From: Candidatus Poribacteria bacterium
GTDB taxonomy: Bacteria > Poribacteria > WGA-4E > WGA-3G
DNA length: 64,000 nt
Direction of reading: 5' to 3'
NCBI GenBank assembly: GCA_028820845.1
Contig: JAPPII010000114.1
Coordinates: forward strand, 1-64,000
Position numbers and translations under genes: made by a program. Shown one piece after another: positions 17,740 to 25,839 of this stretch. The notes under the pieces were generated by a model. That model saw only the letters and a program-made list of their open reading frames with translations, made no database searches and had not been told where the DNA came from. Every line of letters begins with the position of its first letter. The stretch's first letter is position 1.

Positions 17740-18000
17740 TAACCGAAAAAAGTTACCTTGACACAAAGGTTTCAATCGTTATTACGATTGAATGGAGAAC
17801 AGGCAGAAATGTCTGCAAAGGAATGCGGGGCCTGCCCCGCGAACAGGCTTCGCACCTGTTGCCTCCAAAACGCGAGGCACGAACGACGCGAATGTAGTGC
17901 GGTAACCCACACACAGGCGCGTAGCGTCCCTGCTGTTAGCGCGGTGGGGGTTGATGAATGTGCTCGAGCACATCAACATAGTTTGTTTTAAAGTTTTTCA
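17740..18000 (+). ncRNA. Candidate structured RNA or long structured 5' leader
   Basis: A run of hairpins follows promoter P4: TTCAATCG/CGATTGAA (17771-17792), GCAGA/TCTGC (17803-17816), GCGGGG/CCCCGC (17825-17840), AACAGG/CCTGTT (17842-17860) and GCCTC/GAGGC (17861-17878). Next comes a larger nested stem with CCCAC/GTGGG outer arms (17906-17948) and an ACAG/CTGT inner pair. The last is TGTGCTCGAGCACA (17959-17972) inside TTGATG...CATCAA. Local GC content rises sharply. I recognise no known riboswitch or housekeeping RNA. It could be a cis-acting leader of the 18028 gene or a separate small RNA. Confidence 0.4.
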
Positions 18001-18027
18001 AACTTAACTTTAAGGAGAATTGAATAG

Positions 18028-19629
18028 ATGAAAACGTTTTCACGTTTAAGTTCATTTGCTTACTTTGTCCTCGTTTTCTCGGGTATTGCGTTCATGCTTG
18101 TTGGTAATCTGGCTGATGCGCAACAGGATGGGCTGCTGGTCGAAACAAATAAGCAAGCAGGTGATTATGCTATAGGGGATACAGCAGAAGTGAGATTTAC
18201 TGTGACACCTGAAGCTGAAATTACCCTCAATGTTTCATGGGTAGGTATCAATGTCACGTCTGTGGTTGGTCAAGGTGGAATTATTGCCGGCCCTCATACT
18301 TCGCCAGCAAGGTACACTACTGATGGTGATACAGGTCGTTTGGTTGTTACGGGTACTGTGATATCATCCGGTGCTCACGTTACAGCAGTTTGGCCTGAAG
18401 GGGGTAACAATGGTCTGGAGGCTCGGGCGCTTCTCGGTGGAAGCCCGGATGCTCCGAGGATTGTTGTGGGACCGCCTAATGTAAACGGCACGGGAACACG
18501 CTCGCCACTGCAGGTCGGCGATACCCTCACGCAACAGATTTGGGCTAGGGATTTTCTGCCACCAATCATTACCAGTGATTTATCGGCATGGCAAATGGAG
18601 ATTACATACAATCCCCAGATACTTAGCCTCGTTTCAGTCACTGAAGGTGATTTTCTTGAAGAGGGCGGCATAGATGCCCTTTTTATGGCAGATACGAGAA
18701 CTCGCGGTAAAATCAAGGCATATCAGGCTCGTATTGGACGACAAACTACTGATGGTGTTGAGACGCTTACGCCAGCCGTGCCGGGTGTCACTGGAAGCGG
18801 CTTGCTGCTAACAGTGGAATTTAAACTGTTGGAATTTGCAGAGGAAGCCTTGGGCTTGAGCAATATTCAACTCAGTGATTCACAACTGACCGCAATCACT
18901 GATAATGCCTCACAAGCAAGTCGAGAATCTTACCATGTTGTCGTCAATCCGATTGTTGCGACGAACAGGTTCCCGGCAGTGGATGTCAATCGTGATGGCA
19001 TGGTTGATGTGATGGATCTGGTCGCCATAGCTGGTAGCCTTGGAAATGTCGCAAGTAATCCGAGGACAGATGTGAACAACGACGGTTTTGTCAATGCCCT
19101 TGATCTTATGGCAGTCGCTTCAAGTGCGTCATGGGGACAGGCAGTGGCAACTATTAACATCCGAAGCGCAAATAATCCGGATGCTGATGGTAGTGCCCCT
19201 GTTGCCAGCGTGGCGAACGTCACACCTGAAACGATTCAAGCGTGGATTGGACTCATACAGGTTGAGGACGATGGTTCCGCTATCTTTAATCTCGGTATCG
19301 CGAATCTTGAGGCACTTCTGGCTTCCAGAATTCCGAGTGAGACGAAGCTCCTGCTGAACTACCCGAATCCGTTCAACCCTGAAACGTGGATTCCGTATCA
19401 GTTGGCGAAAGCCACGGAAGTCACTGTGATGATCCATTCCATGAACGGTTCCCTGATTCGGACCATTGAATTAGGACATCAGGCAGCTGGCACTTATAAG
19501 AGCAAGAGCCAGGCGGCATATTGGGATGGTCGTAACGAACTCGGCGAGCAGGTGGCGAGTGGACTCTATTTCTATACGCTGACTGCTGGCGATTTCACAG
19601 CCACGCATAAAATGCTGGTTCGGAAGTAA
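18028..19629 (+). CDS. Secreted cohesin/dockerin-type protein with C-terminal sorting domain
   Basis: 533 residues, ATG after AAGGAG. The signal peptide ends near NLADAQQ. Residues about 35-125 are an all-beta region; about 150-310 form a cohesin-like domain (DTLTQQIWARDF, WQMEITYNPQILSLVSVTEGDF, SGLLLTVEFKLLE). Next is a type I dockerin with two calcium loops, DVNRDGMVDVMDL and DVNNDGFVNALDL (about 312-365). The last 90 residues are the sorting domain: NYPNPFNPETWIPYQL, WDGRNELGEQVASGLYFYTL and a closing RK. Cohesin-dockerin pairs hold extracellular complexes together. A promoter array and a hairpin-rich leader precede it and a strong terminator follows, so it is a single-gene unit. Confidence 0.88.
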   Translation: MKTFSRLSSFAYFVLVFSGIAFMLVGNLADAQQDGLLVETNKQAGDYAIGDTAEVRFTVTPEAEITLNVSWVGINVTSVVGQGGIIAGPHTSPARYTTDGDTGRLVVTGTVISSGAHVTAVWPEGGNNGLEARALLGGSPDAPRIVVGPPNVNGTGTRSPLQVGDTLTQQIWARDFLPPIITSDLSAWQMEITYNPQILSLVSVTEGDFLEEGGIDALFMADTRTRGKIKAYQARIGRQTTDGVETLTPAVPGVTGSGLLLTVEFKLLEFAEEALGLSNIQLSDSQLTAITDNASQASRESYHVVVNPIVATNRFPAVDVNRDGMVDVMDLVAIAGSLGNVASNPRTDVNNDGFVNALDLMAVASSASWGQAVATINIRSANNPDADGSAPVASVANVTPETIQAWIGLIQVEDDGSAIFNLGIANLEALLASRIPSETKLLLNYPNPFNPETWIPYQLAKATEVTVMIHSMNGSLIRTIELGHQAAGTYKSKSQAAYWDGRNELGEQVASGLYFYTLTAGDFTATHKMLVRK

Positions 19630-19678
19630 ATCTTGTTTCTATAGGTGCGTTTGAAAAATCGTATCTATGAACCCAATT

Positions 19679-19735
19679 AAAATCAGGCGATTGATGTGCA
19701 TCTTTTGGATGTGTGTTGATCGCCTGATTTTTTTC
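19679..19735 (+). terminator. Rho-independent terminator
   Basis: AAATCAGGCGAT (from 19680) pairs with ATCGCCTGATTT (19719-19730), with a long loop of about 27 bases, and the T-run continues to 19734. It ends the 18028 transcript. Confidence 0.85.
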
Positions 19736-19764
19736 TATAGGTATGTTGTTCTGCTGTGATTATC

Positions 19765-19897
19765 GGTATTCGGTAATTTGTCACCTCTGGCGGATGCCCA
19801 AACTTGTTTGGGCCCGTGTGTATGCTCCCGAACAAGTTCGGGCTTCCAAGAATAGCAATATTACCGAATTAAAAAATTAATTCTTCATTCAGTTTGC
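19765..19897 (+). repeat. MITE-like element, copy R2 with exchanged internal palindromes
   Basis: The ends are TATTCGGTAAT at the left and ATTACCGAATTAAAAAATTA at the right, as in the GTAGTA family, and the right end runs on into TTCATTCAGTTTGC as in R5. The interior differs: two other palindromes, GCCCAAACTTGTTTGGGC and CCCGAACAAGTTCGGGC. No gene lies between 19630 and 19964. Confidence 0.6.
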
Positions 19898-19964
19898 CAA
19901 AACTCCACACTCCAGCGGAGTGCTATGTCTTAGATCCCCCAAGAGGCTAATAAATCATCTTCCT

Positions 19965-21578
19965 TTAATTAGAAATGGTGTTAGCATTCACCGTAGCATT
20001 TGAAGGGGCTGCTTGTATGATGGGAATGACGTAGCTCCGAATGCTCACACCAGCCACGGTTTCCGTCTCTACGCGAGTTTCCGGTTTTTGACGGTGATCA
20101 AAGACGACGTAATAGCCTTCCTTTACACCTTCCAATTTGAGATACGCCGCCAGTTGCTGTTTGCCTGCCTGATAAGACCTATTGCCTTCCCAAATCTTTG
20201 TTTCAACGATATATTTTCGCTGATTGTGTAGGAGCACGAGGTCCATCCTGCCACGGCCTGTTTGGACTTCGAGAAACATATCGCCGCGTACGATCCGGAC
20301 AAAGGTGTCCAGATAGGCATAAAGCAAGTACTGTCCAACGTATTCTTGCGGCGTGTCTGGGACTTGGAGGATCCTGAACCCTGCGCGTGCGATGAAGTCC
20401 TGGAAGTTATCCAAGAGCTGCGCTATCTCCAACGCTCCTGTAGGAGAGAGGTAATCCGTAAAATCTATGTCTTCGGGGAGATATGTCAATTCAAGTCCGT
20501 TAATTGTAGGCTTGAATGTCTGGAGGATCCGGTGTTGATAGATCGGATTAACGATCTCACACATTCGATCGTCTCCGTTCTTAATGACGCCATAGGTGAC
20601 GAGTGCGTTTATAAGTGGATCGTCCGGGTTGAAAGTTAAACCTCTGTCATAAGAGGCAATTCTCATGAGAATTCTTTCAAAGTGCCGATCCCTGCGAACA
20701 TTGGTTAGGAGATGATCGATGTTAGTGTTGCCTTCCTCAAGAAGCTGCGTATGGGCTTTTGAGAAGTGATCCATCGTAATTGTCTCAGTTTTGGGAATGT
20801 TGAGTTCCGCTGTCAGAATTTGTGCGGCGCGGTTGACGAGGAACGGCTGACCAGCCGTCTGTTTGTGGAGGGTCTGAATGACTTCAGGTGCGAAAGGTTG
20901 TCCGACCGCATCTGTATACTGTGCGAGGAGTTCACCGACCTGTTCGAGGGTAAAGTTCGGCACGACGAACTCATCTTGGATATTAAAAGGTGAAATAGAG
21001 TCGTCATAGTTGAGTTGCCTGATGTTTTTAACGCCGACGATGCCAACGCTGTGAGGACAGTGAAATTCCTCGGAGAGATAGATATAGCGGAGGGCGTAGA
21101 GAAAATCGCTCACAATCTCCTCGGGAATGCCGTCAAACTCGTCAATAAAGAGAACAACTCGGTGATGTTTGAGTAGACTCCCTAATTGTTCAAAGAACGC
21201 CATCATCGAAAAGTGGTCGGTGAGGGATGTGTTTTCCAAGAATTGTGTGAGTGCGTCAGGCAGTAACTCGCCGCGTTTTTGGAAAACGAATTGGATTTGC
21301 CTACGAATCATGTAGAGGAGCTGGGCATAAAAAGCGGGGAGTGCGGCGTTACGCTGGATTTGGAAGTCCAGTTGAATAGGGAAGTAGGAGGGGTCTTCCG
21401 TTGTAAGTGTAGCGAGTGCAGCGCGAAAGAAAGTCGTTTTTCCGGTCTGTCGGGGTGCAAAGATGACGATGTATTTTCCATTTTTGATACGCACAATGAA
21501 ATCAGCGATTTCCTGAGAACGTGTAACGATATAGTTATCATGAGGATTGACAGGACCCTGCGTTCCAAAAGTTCTCAC
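19965..21578 (-). CDS. AAA-ATPase with C-terminal PD-(D/E)XK nuclease-like domain, copy 1
   Basis: 537 residues, GTG start. Walker A PRQTGKT at residues 42-48 and Walker B VVLFIDEFDGIP mark an AAA-like/STAND-type ATPase (AAA_35 style). A winged-helix middle follows, and then a PD-(D/E)XK fold: GRGRMD446LVLL...IVE459TK461IW. Such fusions are common in Poribacteria, Cyanobacteria and Bacteroidetes; their function is not established, and defence or regulation has been suggested from domain logic. No transposase or restriction methylase is adjacent. A paralogue with about the same length lies at 26890-28482. The two 3' ends are still similar in DNA. The ribosome binding site is weak. Confidence 0.85.
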   Translation of the reverse strand: MRTFGTQGPVNPHDNYIVTRSQEIADFIVRIKNGKYIVIFAPRQTGKTTFFRAALATLTTEDPSYFPIQLDFQIQRNAALPAFYAQLLYMIRRQIQFVFQKRGELLPDALTQFLENTSLTDHFSMMAFFEQLGSLLKHHRVVLFIDEFDGIPEEIVSDFLYALRYIYLSEEFHCPHSVGIVGVKNIRQLNYDDSISPFNIQDEFVVPNFTLEQVGELLAQYTDAVGQPFAPEVIQTLHKQTAGQPFLVNRAAQILTAELNIPKTETITMDHFSKAHTQLLEEGNTNIDHLLTNVRRDRHFERILMRIASYDRGLTFNPDDPLINALVTYGVIKNGDDRMCEIVNPIYQHRILQTFKPTINGLELTYLPEDIDFTDYLSPTGALEIAQLLDNFQDFIARAGFRILQVPDTPQEYVGQYLLYAYLDTFVRIVRGDMFLEVQTGRGRMDLVLLHNQRKYIVETKIWEGNRSYQAGKQQLAAYLKLEGVKEGYYVVFDHRQKPETRVETETVAGVSIRSYVIPIIQAAPSNATVNANTISN

Positions 21579-21731
21579 GGTTTTTTTCTTTAGCCAGGGG
21601 CATTAATTTAAAAAAAATTGCTTTATATGTGTGTACGTTTTCCTCTGTAGGAGCGAGCTGTGCTCGCGATAGTTGAGAAAAAACGTCAACTTATACCATT
21701 TCTAAATAAACGCTTCTCATTAAGGAAAACC

Positions 21732-21758
21732 CGTTCGTAGTAGCGCAATTCATTGCGC
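21732..21758 (+). repeat. Half copy of the GTAGTA palindromic repeat
   Basis: CGTTCGTAGTAGCGCAATTC followed by ATTGCGC: one arm and one palindrome of the family without the opposite arm. Confidence 0.55.
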
Positions 21759-21962
21759 TCTTACATGCGGATACCTCATAGAGTTCCACAATCTCTATAA
21801 GGCGACTTTATTTTTCAGATTTGGTATTATGTAAACGAAAATCGAAATCAAAACCGAAAACTAAATAGTCCTGTCCTTTAGCGGTTAGGGGTTGACAATT
21901 AATCCATGATCTCCCGACTGTTCTAAGACTCTCTTTGCTCCAGATGGAGTTCATTAAATATT

Positions 21963-22033
21963 TGGGTAATTGACGGGCAATGAATTGCCCTACTACGAAC
22001 GGTGTGGCTTGTAGTAGTGCGATTTATCGCACG
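21963..22033 (+). repeat. MITE-like element, GTAGTA family, copy R3
   Basis: TGGGTAATTGACGGGCAATG starts it, followed by TACTACGAAC, GGTGTGGC, GTAGTA and the GTGCGATTTATCGCAC palindrome. The order and orientation match R5, but the right-hand end with ATTACCGAATT is missing. Confidence 0.7.
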
Positions 22034-22050
22034 TCTGGCTGTGGAGAAAT

Positions 22051-22308
22051 CTAAAACTCTCGATCCCATGATTGTCTTTCTGACTTGAGATAAGCGTCAA
22101 TTTCTTCGACGGTGCTGCCCCATGCCCCTTTCATTGAACCACTTAGTTTCTGGATCAATGCTTTTTTTTCTTCACGGGAGAGTTCGTGAGGCGTTTTTTG
22201 GAGAACGCTGAATTCAATCTCAAGTTTTTGTCCTTCGGGAAGGTTGAGTTTATCCAACGGTTCAATAATGCCGTTTTTGTATGTTGCTTTTATCTTTTTC
22301 CTTTTCAT
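22051..22308 (-). CDS. DUF104 (AF2212-like) antitoxin-type protein
   Basis: 85 residues. The first 33 (KIKATYKNGIIEPLDKLNLP, then EGQKLEIEF) match the DUF104 family, small proteins usually encoded as antitoxins beside PIN-domain VapC toxins. The rest is a helical tail (SREEKKALIQKLSGSMKG...VEEIDAYLKSERQSWDREF), similar in style to toxin-binding tails. No PIN-domain gene follows. Instead the gene starts only 6 bp after the stop of the Rpn-like nuclease gene, so they are probably one transcript read from the promoter at 23356-23385. It may be an orphan regulator or partner of that nuclease. Confidence 0.75.
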   Translation of the reverse strand: MKRKKIKATYKNGIIEPLDKLNLPEGQKLEIEFSVLQKTPHELSREEKKALIQKLSGSMKGAWGSTVEEIDAYLKSERQSWDREF

Positions 22309-22314
22309 TCTTTC

Positions 22315-23292
22315 TCATTTCCCATCCCCATACCTCTGCAGTGCCTGCATGAAATTCTCCAGATGCTCTACGTCGAGAGCCGTGTGAAAGAGTGCCTTGA
22401 GTTGTCGTAAATCATCAATGGTTTCGAGTTGATGACGCAACTGGTGTGTATGGCTGACATCGAAGCGTCGCTGGAGTAGGTCCAATACATTTTCGATAGT
22501 ACTTTTTTTCTCACCTTGTTCGATGCCTTGTTCGATGCCTCGTTCAATACCTTGTTCAATCCCTCGCTCAATAATCATTTGGTAAACAGATGACTGTTCC
22601 ATGATATCCTCCGAAAGTAGTGTGGATATGTGTTGGCGTTCATGTGCCAAACCACTCATGACCCATAACTCTACCAGTAGGTTGCTCCGTGCTTTTGTAT
22701 CTAAGGGTAGTGATCGTGTTACCTCCGCACAATGCTCCGTCCACGCAAGTCCTGACATACCCGCGGGAGGGTTCATCAGTGGCGTAAACGGCATTAATCC
22801 CGGATGCCGTGCTTCCAGGATTGATTGTCCATCAATCTCACTCAGCCGGATGACCTGATATTCAACGATAAAACGATGTCCCGGTACATTTTGGAAATAC
22901 CCACCTGGATCCCCGCGCCCGGCTGTTGAACGCAGATAAAGCACGAAGGAGTAGACAGGTAGCCCATATTTTTCATAGCATCTACCAATATAGCCTACAT
23001 TCCGCCGCACCATATCTGGATTCCGGCTGTCGTCTGTTTGAATTTCGCAGTGTATGAGAACGAGTTGTCCATCAAGTGCTACCTTTATCAAAACGTCCAT
23101 GTGGCGGACTTCGACGTTGGTTAGATTGCTATCAACGTGTTCGATAAACTCAAAGTCTTGTCTGTTCATTAGAAACTGTAGCATATCTTCAGGGAAGACG
23201 TAAAACGGGTCTTTGGCTACAATATCGAATTGTTGGCGCGGTAAAATAGACGCATCAGATGCAGGTTGTTCTTTATCTATGTTATTTTTCAT
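22315..23292 (-). CDS. Rpn-family PD-(D/E)XK nuclease-like protein
   Basis: 325 residues. The Rpn/transposase_31-like core has the nuclease residues D66 (in MDVLIKV) and E83-I-Q85 (in HCEIQTDD), where Gln replaces the usual Lys as in many Rpn proteins. A repeated G-I-E-Q/R segment at about residues 241-259 is encoded by 12-bp tandem repeats (22520-22570), followed by a C-terminal helical region ending in LENFMQALQRYGDGK. E. coli Rpn proteins are DNA endonucleases that stimulate recombination. The family is often annotated as transposase, but no insertion-sequence ends are seen here. It is the first gene of a two-gene unit with the DUF104 gene. Confidence 0.8.
   Translation of the reverse strand: MKNNIDKEQPASDASILPRQQFDIVAKDPFYVFPEDMLQFLMNRQDFEFIEHVDSNLTNVEVRHMDVLIKVALDGQLVLIHCEIQTDDSRNPDMVRRNVGYIGRCYEKYGLPVYSFVLYLRSTAGRGDPGGYFQNVPGHRFIVEYQVIRLSEIDGQSILEARHPGLMPFTPLMNPPAGMSGLAWTEHCAEVTRSLPLDTKARSNLLVELWVMSGLAHERQHISTLLSEDIMEQSSVYQMIIERGIEQGIERGIEQGIEQGEKKSTIENVLDLLQRRFDVSHTHQLRHQLETIDDLRQLKALFHTALDVEHLENFMQALQRYGDGK
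22516..22570 (-). repeat. 12-bp tandem repeats coding GIEQGIERGIEQ
   Basis: About four and a half imperfect units of a 12-base word (minus strand GGTATTGAACGA-like) inside the Rpn-like gene. Copy number could vary without changing frame, since each unit is four codons. Confidence 0.65.
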
Positions 23293-23355
23293 TTCAACTT
23301 TCTCCTCCCTGTGCCCCAGCGCATATCTTCAACCCTGACACGCCACCACACCCGT

Positions 23356-23385
23356 ATTATATATCAATTGACTGCCAGATGTCAA
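23356..23385 (-). promoter_or_regulatory. Sigma-70 promoter for the Rpn-like/DUF104 pair
   Basis: Minus strand TTGACA (23385-23380), 18-base spacer, TATAAT (23361-23356): both hexamers match consensus exactly. It is 64 bp upstream of the start codon. Confidence 0.7.
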
Positions 23386-23738
23386 AGTAAAAATACAGCC
23401 TCTTTACCAATAGCCAACAGCCATTAAAAAATCCGCGTCATCCGATAAATCCGCGATAATCCGTGATTTGCGGTGTCCCCGCCTCGGGAAATGCCATACG
23501 GCATTCATATCGTTGATTCATGCGACGTGCATTCAGACAGAATTATGAAACTTATTTCGTCTCCATAGCGTATAAAAGCGTGAGGTTAATCGTTTGATAC
23601 GTTACCTTGCGAAACCCAAAAAATATTAGCCGTTTCGCTGGAAGTTCTTGTAACAAATAACATGCGTGAATTGCGTAAAATTTCAAAAAATCAGTCCAAC
23701 GCCGCACCAGCGTGTAGTTTTAAAGGAAAGAAAAGGAA
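23386..23738. other. Gene-free spacer with dispersed palindromic words
   Basis: Holds a tract of ATCCGCG/GATAA words (23428-23470) and, at about 23483-23520, an inverted partial copy of the element at 238-305 (TGCCATACGGCATTC and ATCGTTGATT). No gene or clear promoter for 23739 could be fixed. Confidence 0.4.
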
Positions 23739-25709
23739 ATGAAAAAGCAAATATTTGTCTGTGTTCTTATTTTCACAACCTGTCTATTTTACCTTTTAAT
23801 GCCAAGCGTTGTTTTCGGACGATCCGCTGTAGTGGTATTTTCAAAGTACAAAGATACTGTGTTTCAATATCCGGATGTTCAAAGGTATTTTCCGGATGTC
23901 CTGCGCGCTTTTCAAGATCCGCACAAGCAATTATTTCTTGATTCAAGTGCTATGAACCGTTTTGTTGTGGAACCTGACTATCTACGAAGAGCTTACGCTC
24001 CTGCAGCAGATGATAGCATCCTAATCCTTCTGCTTCTGGATGCAGACTTCCAAGCGTTATTCAGAGATGGAGATTTTCATGCTATTATTAAAAGTACCGG
24101 CGAACTTAATACGCTTATACGGTTGATTCCGCAACCAACAACACAACTACCCGAGGACTGTGAAATCCCTGAACCTGAACCGCCAAAGGCGACGACGTTG
24201 GAGATAGTCTTAGGAAATGACCAGAGCGGTGAGTTTGGCGAATTGTTGGCACAAGAATTAGTAGTCGGTGTAAAAGATCAAAATGGCAGCCCACTACCTA
24301 ACATTGGAGTGACTTTCCGTGCTCGTACCTCTACCTCCGGAGTTAAGTTCTCAAATCAATCGACATCTACGGAATCGACATCTACGGATAGTTTCGGTTT
24401 AGCCAAAACGACTCTCACGCTTGGTAGCCAGGAGGGCGAGAATCAAATAGAGGCAAGTGCTGCTGGTATTTCATCACCACAGATTTTTACAGTGACTGCT
24501 ATCGCGCCTCCACCTCCAGAACCGGAGCCAGAGCCGGAACCAGTTATGCCTGATCCACCTTTGACACCGGAGCCCCCTCAGTTTCCACCGGTGTATTGGA
24601 TAGAAGGCGGTACCCTTTATCGTGAATCTCCGATTCAAGGAGTTGAAAAATTAGAAGTGCATAAGCCAACGAATGGGACGCTAACCGGGGGGCTTGCCAT
24701 GGATATGGAGGGCGGAAGGATTTATTGGACGGAGGAAACCGCAGACGGGATGGGAAGAGTTCTCAGTGCTAATTTTGCTGGGGGAGATCTCCAAATAGCT
24801 AAGGAAATAGAAGCAGTGCCTTATGGTATTGCTGTTGGGAGTGACAAGGGTAACAATCGTTGGATTTATTGGACGACCTCTACCGGAAAGATCCAACGTA
24901 TCAAGGTTAATGGTTCAGGTTTTAATGGGAACCTTGTCTCAAATGTGGATTCTCCAATGCATATCGCCTTTGATGAGGTGAATCATCAACTTTATTGGAC
25001 GGAAGCGAGTCGTATCCGGTCTGTATCTGCCAACGGTAAAGGAAAAAAGGAAAATGTAGTTGAGAACTTATTGGGTCATTTAGGTGGTATTGCTGTTGCT
25101 GAGGGTGTCGTGTATTGGACGGAGTCAATAGGTTCTGAACAAGGAGTCGTCAAGTCCCAGAAGGGCAACGGATCCGGTCAGAAGCTGCTCGCTGTGTTAG
25201 CGGGTGTCCCTGCAGGAGTTGCGGTGGACGCTGCGGGTGGTAGGGTGTATTGGACGACATCTCTGGGTGGCGTCGAGAGTGCCCCGATCATTGAAGTTAT
25301 CGAAACTGTGGTTAAACGTGCGAATATCCCCACTACAGGTATTGCCTTGGGGAATGGGTCATTGATACCATTGAGTTCTGTTGCTGCTGCACCTTCAATA
25401 AGTTCGGTGGGGCCCCAGGAGAGTACTTTACTTGCGAACTATCCGAATCCGTTTAACCCCGAGACATGGATACCGTATCAGTTGTCGGAATCCGCGGATG
25501 TGCGTGTGTCCATCTATGCTGTAAACGGTAGTTTGGTACGTCAGTTGGATTTAGGACATCAGTCTGCGGGGGTGTATCGTAATCGGAGTCGTGCGGCGTA
25601 TTGGGATGGACGTAATGAGTTCGGCGAGCGCGTTGCGAGTGGTTTGTATTTCTATACGCTGACGGCGGGCGATTTCAGTGCGACGCGCAAGATGCTAATA
25701 CGGAAGTAA
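23739..25709 (+). CDS. Secreted YWTD beta-propeller protein with Ig-like domain and sorting domain
   Basis: 656 residues. The signal peptide ends near VVFGRS. A short helical region follows (about 30-135), then an Ig-like Big_1-type domain (VVGVKDQNGSPLPNIGVTFRA, FSNQSTSTESTSTD, L-A-K-T-T-L-T-L-G). A proline/glutamate linker (PPPPEPEPEPEP) comes next. A propeller carries YWTD-like strands: IYWTEE, IYWTTS, LYWTEAS, VYWTES and VYWTTS. The C-terminal sorting domain has NYPNPFNPETWIPYQL, WDGRNEFGERVASGLYFYTL and RKMLIRK. It probably ends up on the cell surface through the same route as the other sorting-domain proteins. Binding partner unknown. Confidence 0.88.
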   Translation: MKKQIFVCVLIFTTCLFYLLMPSVVFGRSAVVVFSKYKDTVFQYPDVQRYFPDVLRAFQDPHKQLFLDSSAMNRFVVEPDYLRRAYAPAADDSILILLLLDADFQALFRDGDFHAIIKSTGELNTLIRLIPQPTTQLPEDCEIPEPEPPKATTLEIVLGNDQSGEFGELLAQELVVGVKDQNGSPLPNIGVTFRARTSTSGVKFSNQSTSTESTSTDSFGLAKTTLTLGSQEGENQIEASAAGISSPQIFTVTAIAPPPPEPEPEPEPVMPDPPLTPEPPQFPPVYWIEGGTLYRESPIQGVEKLEVHKPTNGTLTGGLAMDMEGGRIYWTEETADGMGRVLSANFAGGDLQIAKEIEAVPYGIAVGSDKGNNRWIYWTTSTGKIQRIKVNGSGFNGNLVSNVDSPMHIAFDEVNHQLYWTEASRIRSVSANGKGKKENVVENLLGHLGGIAVAEGVVYWTESIGSEQGVVKSQKGNGSGQKLLAVLAGVPAGVAVDAAGGRVYWTTSLGGVESAPIIEVIETVVKRANIPTTGIALGNGSLIPLSSVAAAPSISSVGPQESTLLANYPNPFNPETWIPYQLSESADVRVSIYAVNGSLVRQLDLGHQSAGVYRNRSRAAYWDGRNEFGERVASGLYFYTLTAGDFSATRKMLIRK

Positions 25710-25715
25710 GTTTTA

Positions 25716-25785
25716 GGTTCGTAGTAGGGCGATTCATCGCCCGTTGCGAGTCACAGAGGCGCAATAAATTGCGCTACTACGAACC
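25716..25785. repeat. GTAGTA palindromic repeat, copy R4
   Basis: The outer arms GGTTCGTAGTA and TACTACGAACC are a perfect 11-bp inverted repeat. Inside are two palindromes, GGGCGATTCATCGCCC and GCGCAATAAATTGCGC. The whole could fold into a cruciform. It lies between a sorting-domain gene and the FGE-like gene. Confidence 0.75.
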
Positions 25786-25839
25786 GGTTCTTCAGAAATG
25801 TTACCTGCCTACACGGTTGGAGAAGGAGGAATCCGAAAA

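Larger units (their letters stand above)
21579..22050. other. Gene-free spacer with several palindromic repeats
   Basis: No ORF is supported here. It holds a GCGAGCTGTGCTCGC hairpin (about 21650), a half copy of the GTAGTA palindrome (21732-21758) and the full copy at 21963-22033. I looked for a PIN-domain toxin partner of the DUF104 gene here and saw none. Confidence 0.5.

Noticed and set aside
17769-17796. CRISPR-repeat-like word (GTTTCAATCG...CGATTGAA)
   Set aside because: It occurs once; there are no spaced copies and no cas genes in the window.
17758-17991. A 77-codon reading frame (TTG start, Cys/Arg-rich) upstream of the cohesin/dockerin gene
   Set aside because: No ribosome binding site, odd composition, and it runs through a series of hairpins, so a structured RNA explains the region better.
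22315-23292. Insertion sequence around the Rpn-like transposase-family gene
   Set aside because: No terminal inverted repeats or target duplications were found at its borders, and Rpn proteins are often not mobile themselves.
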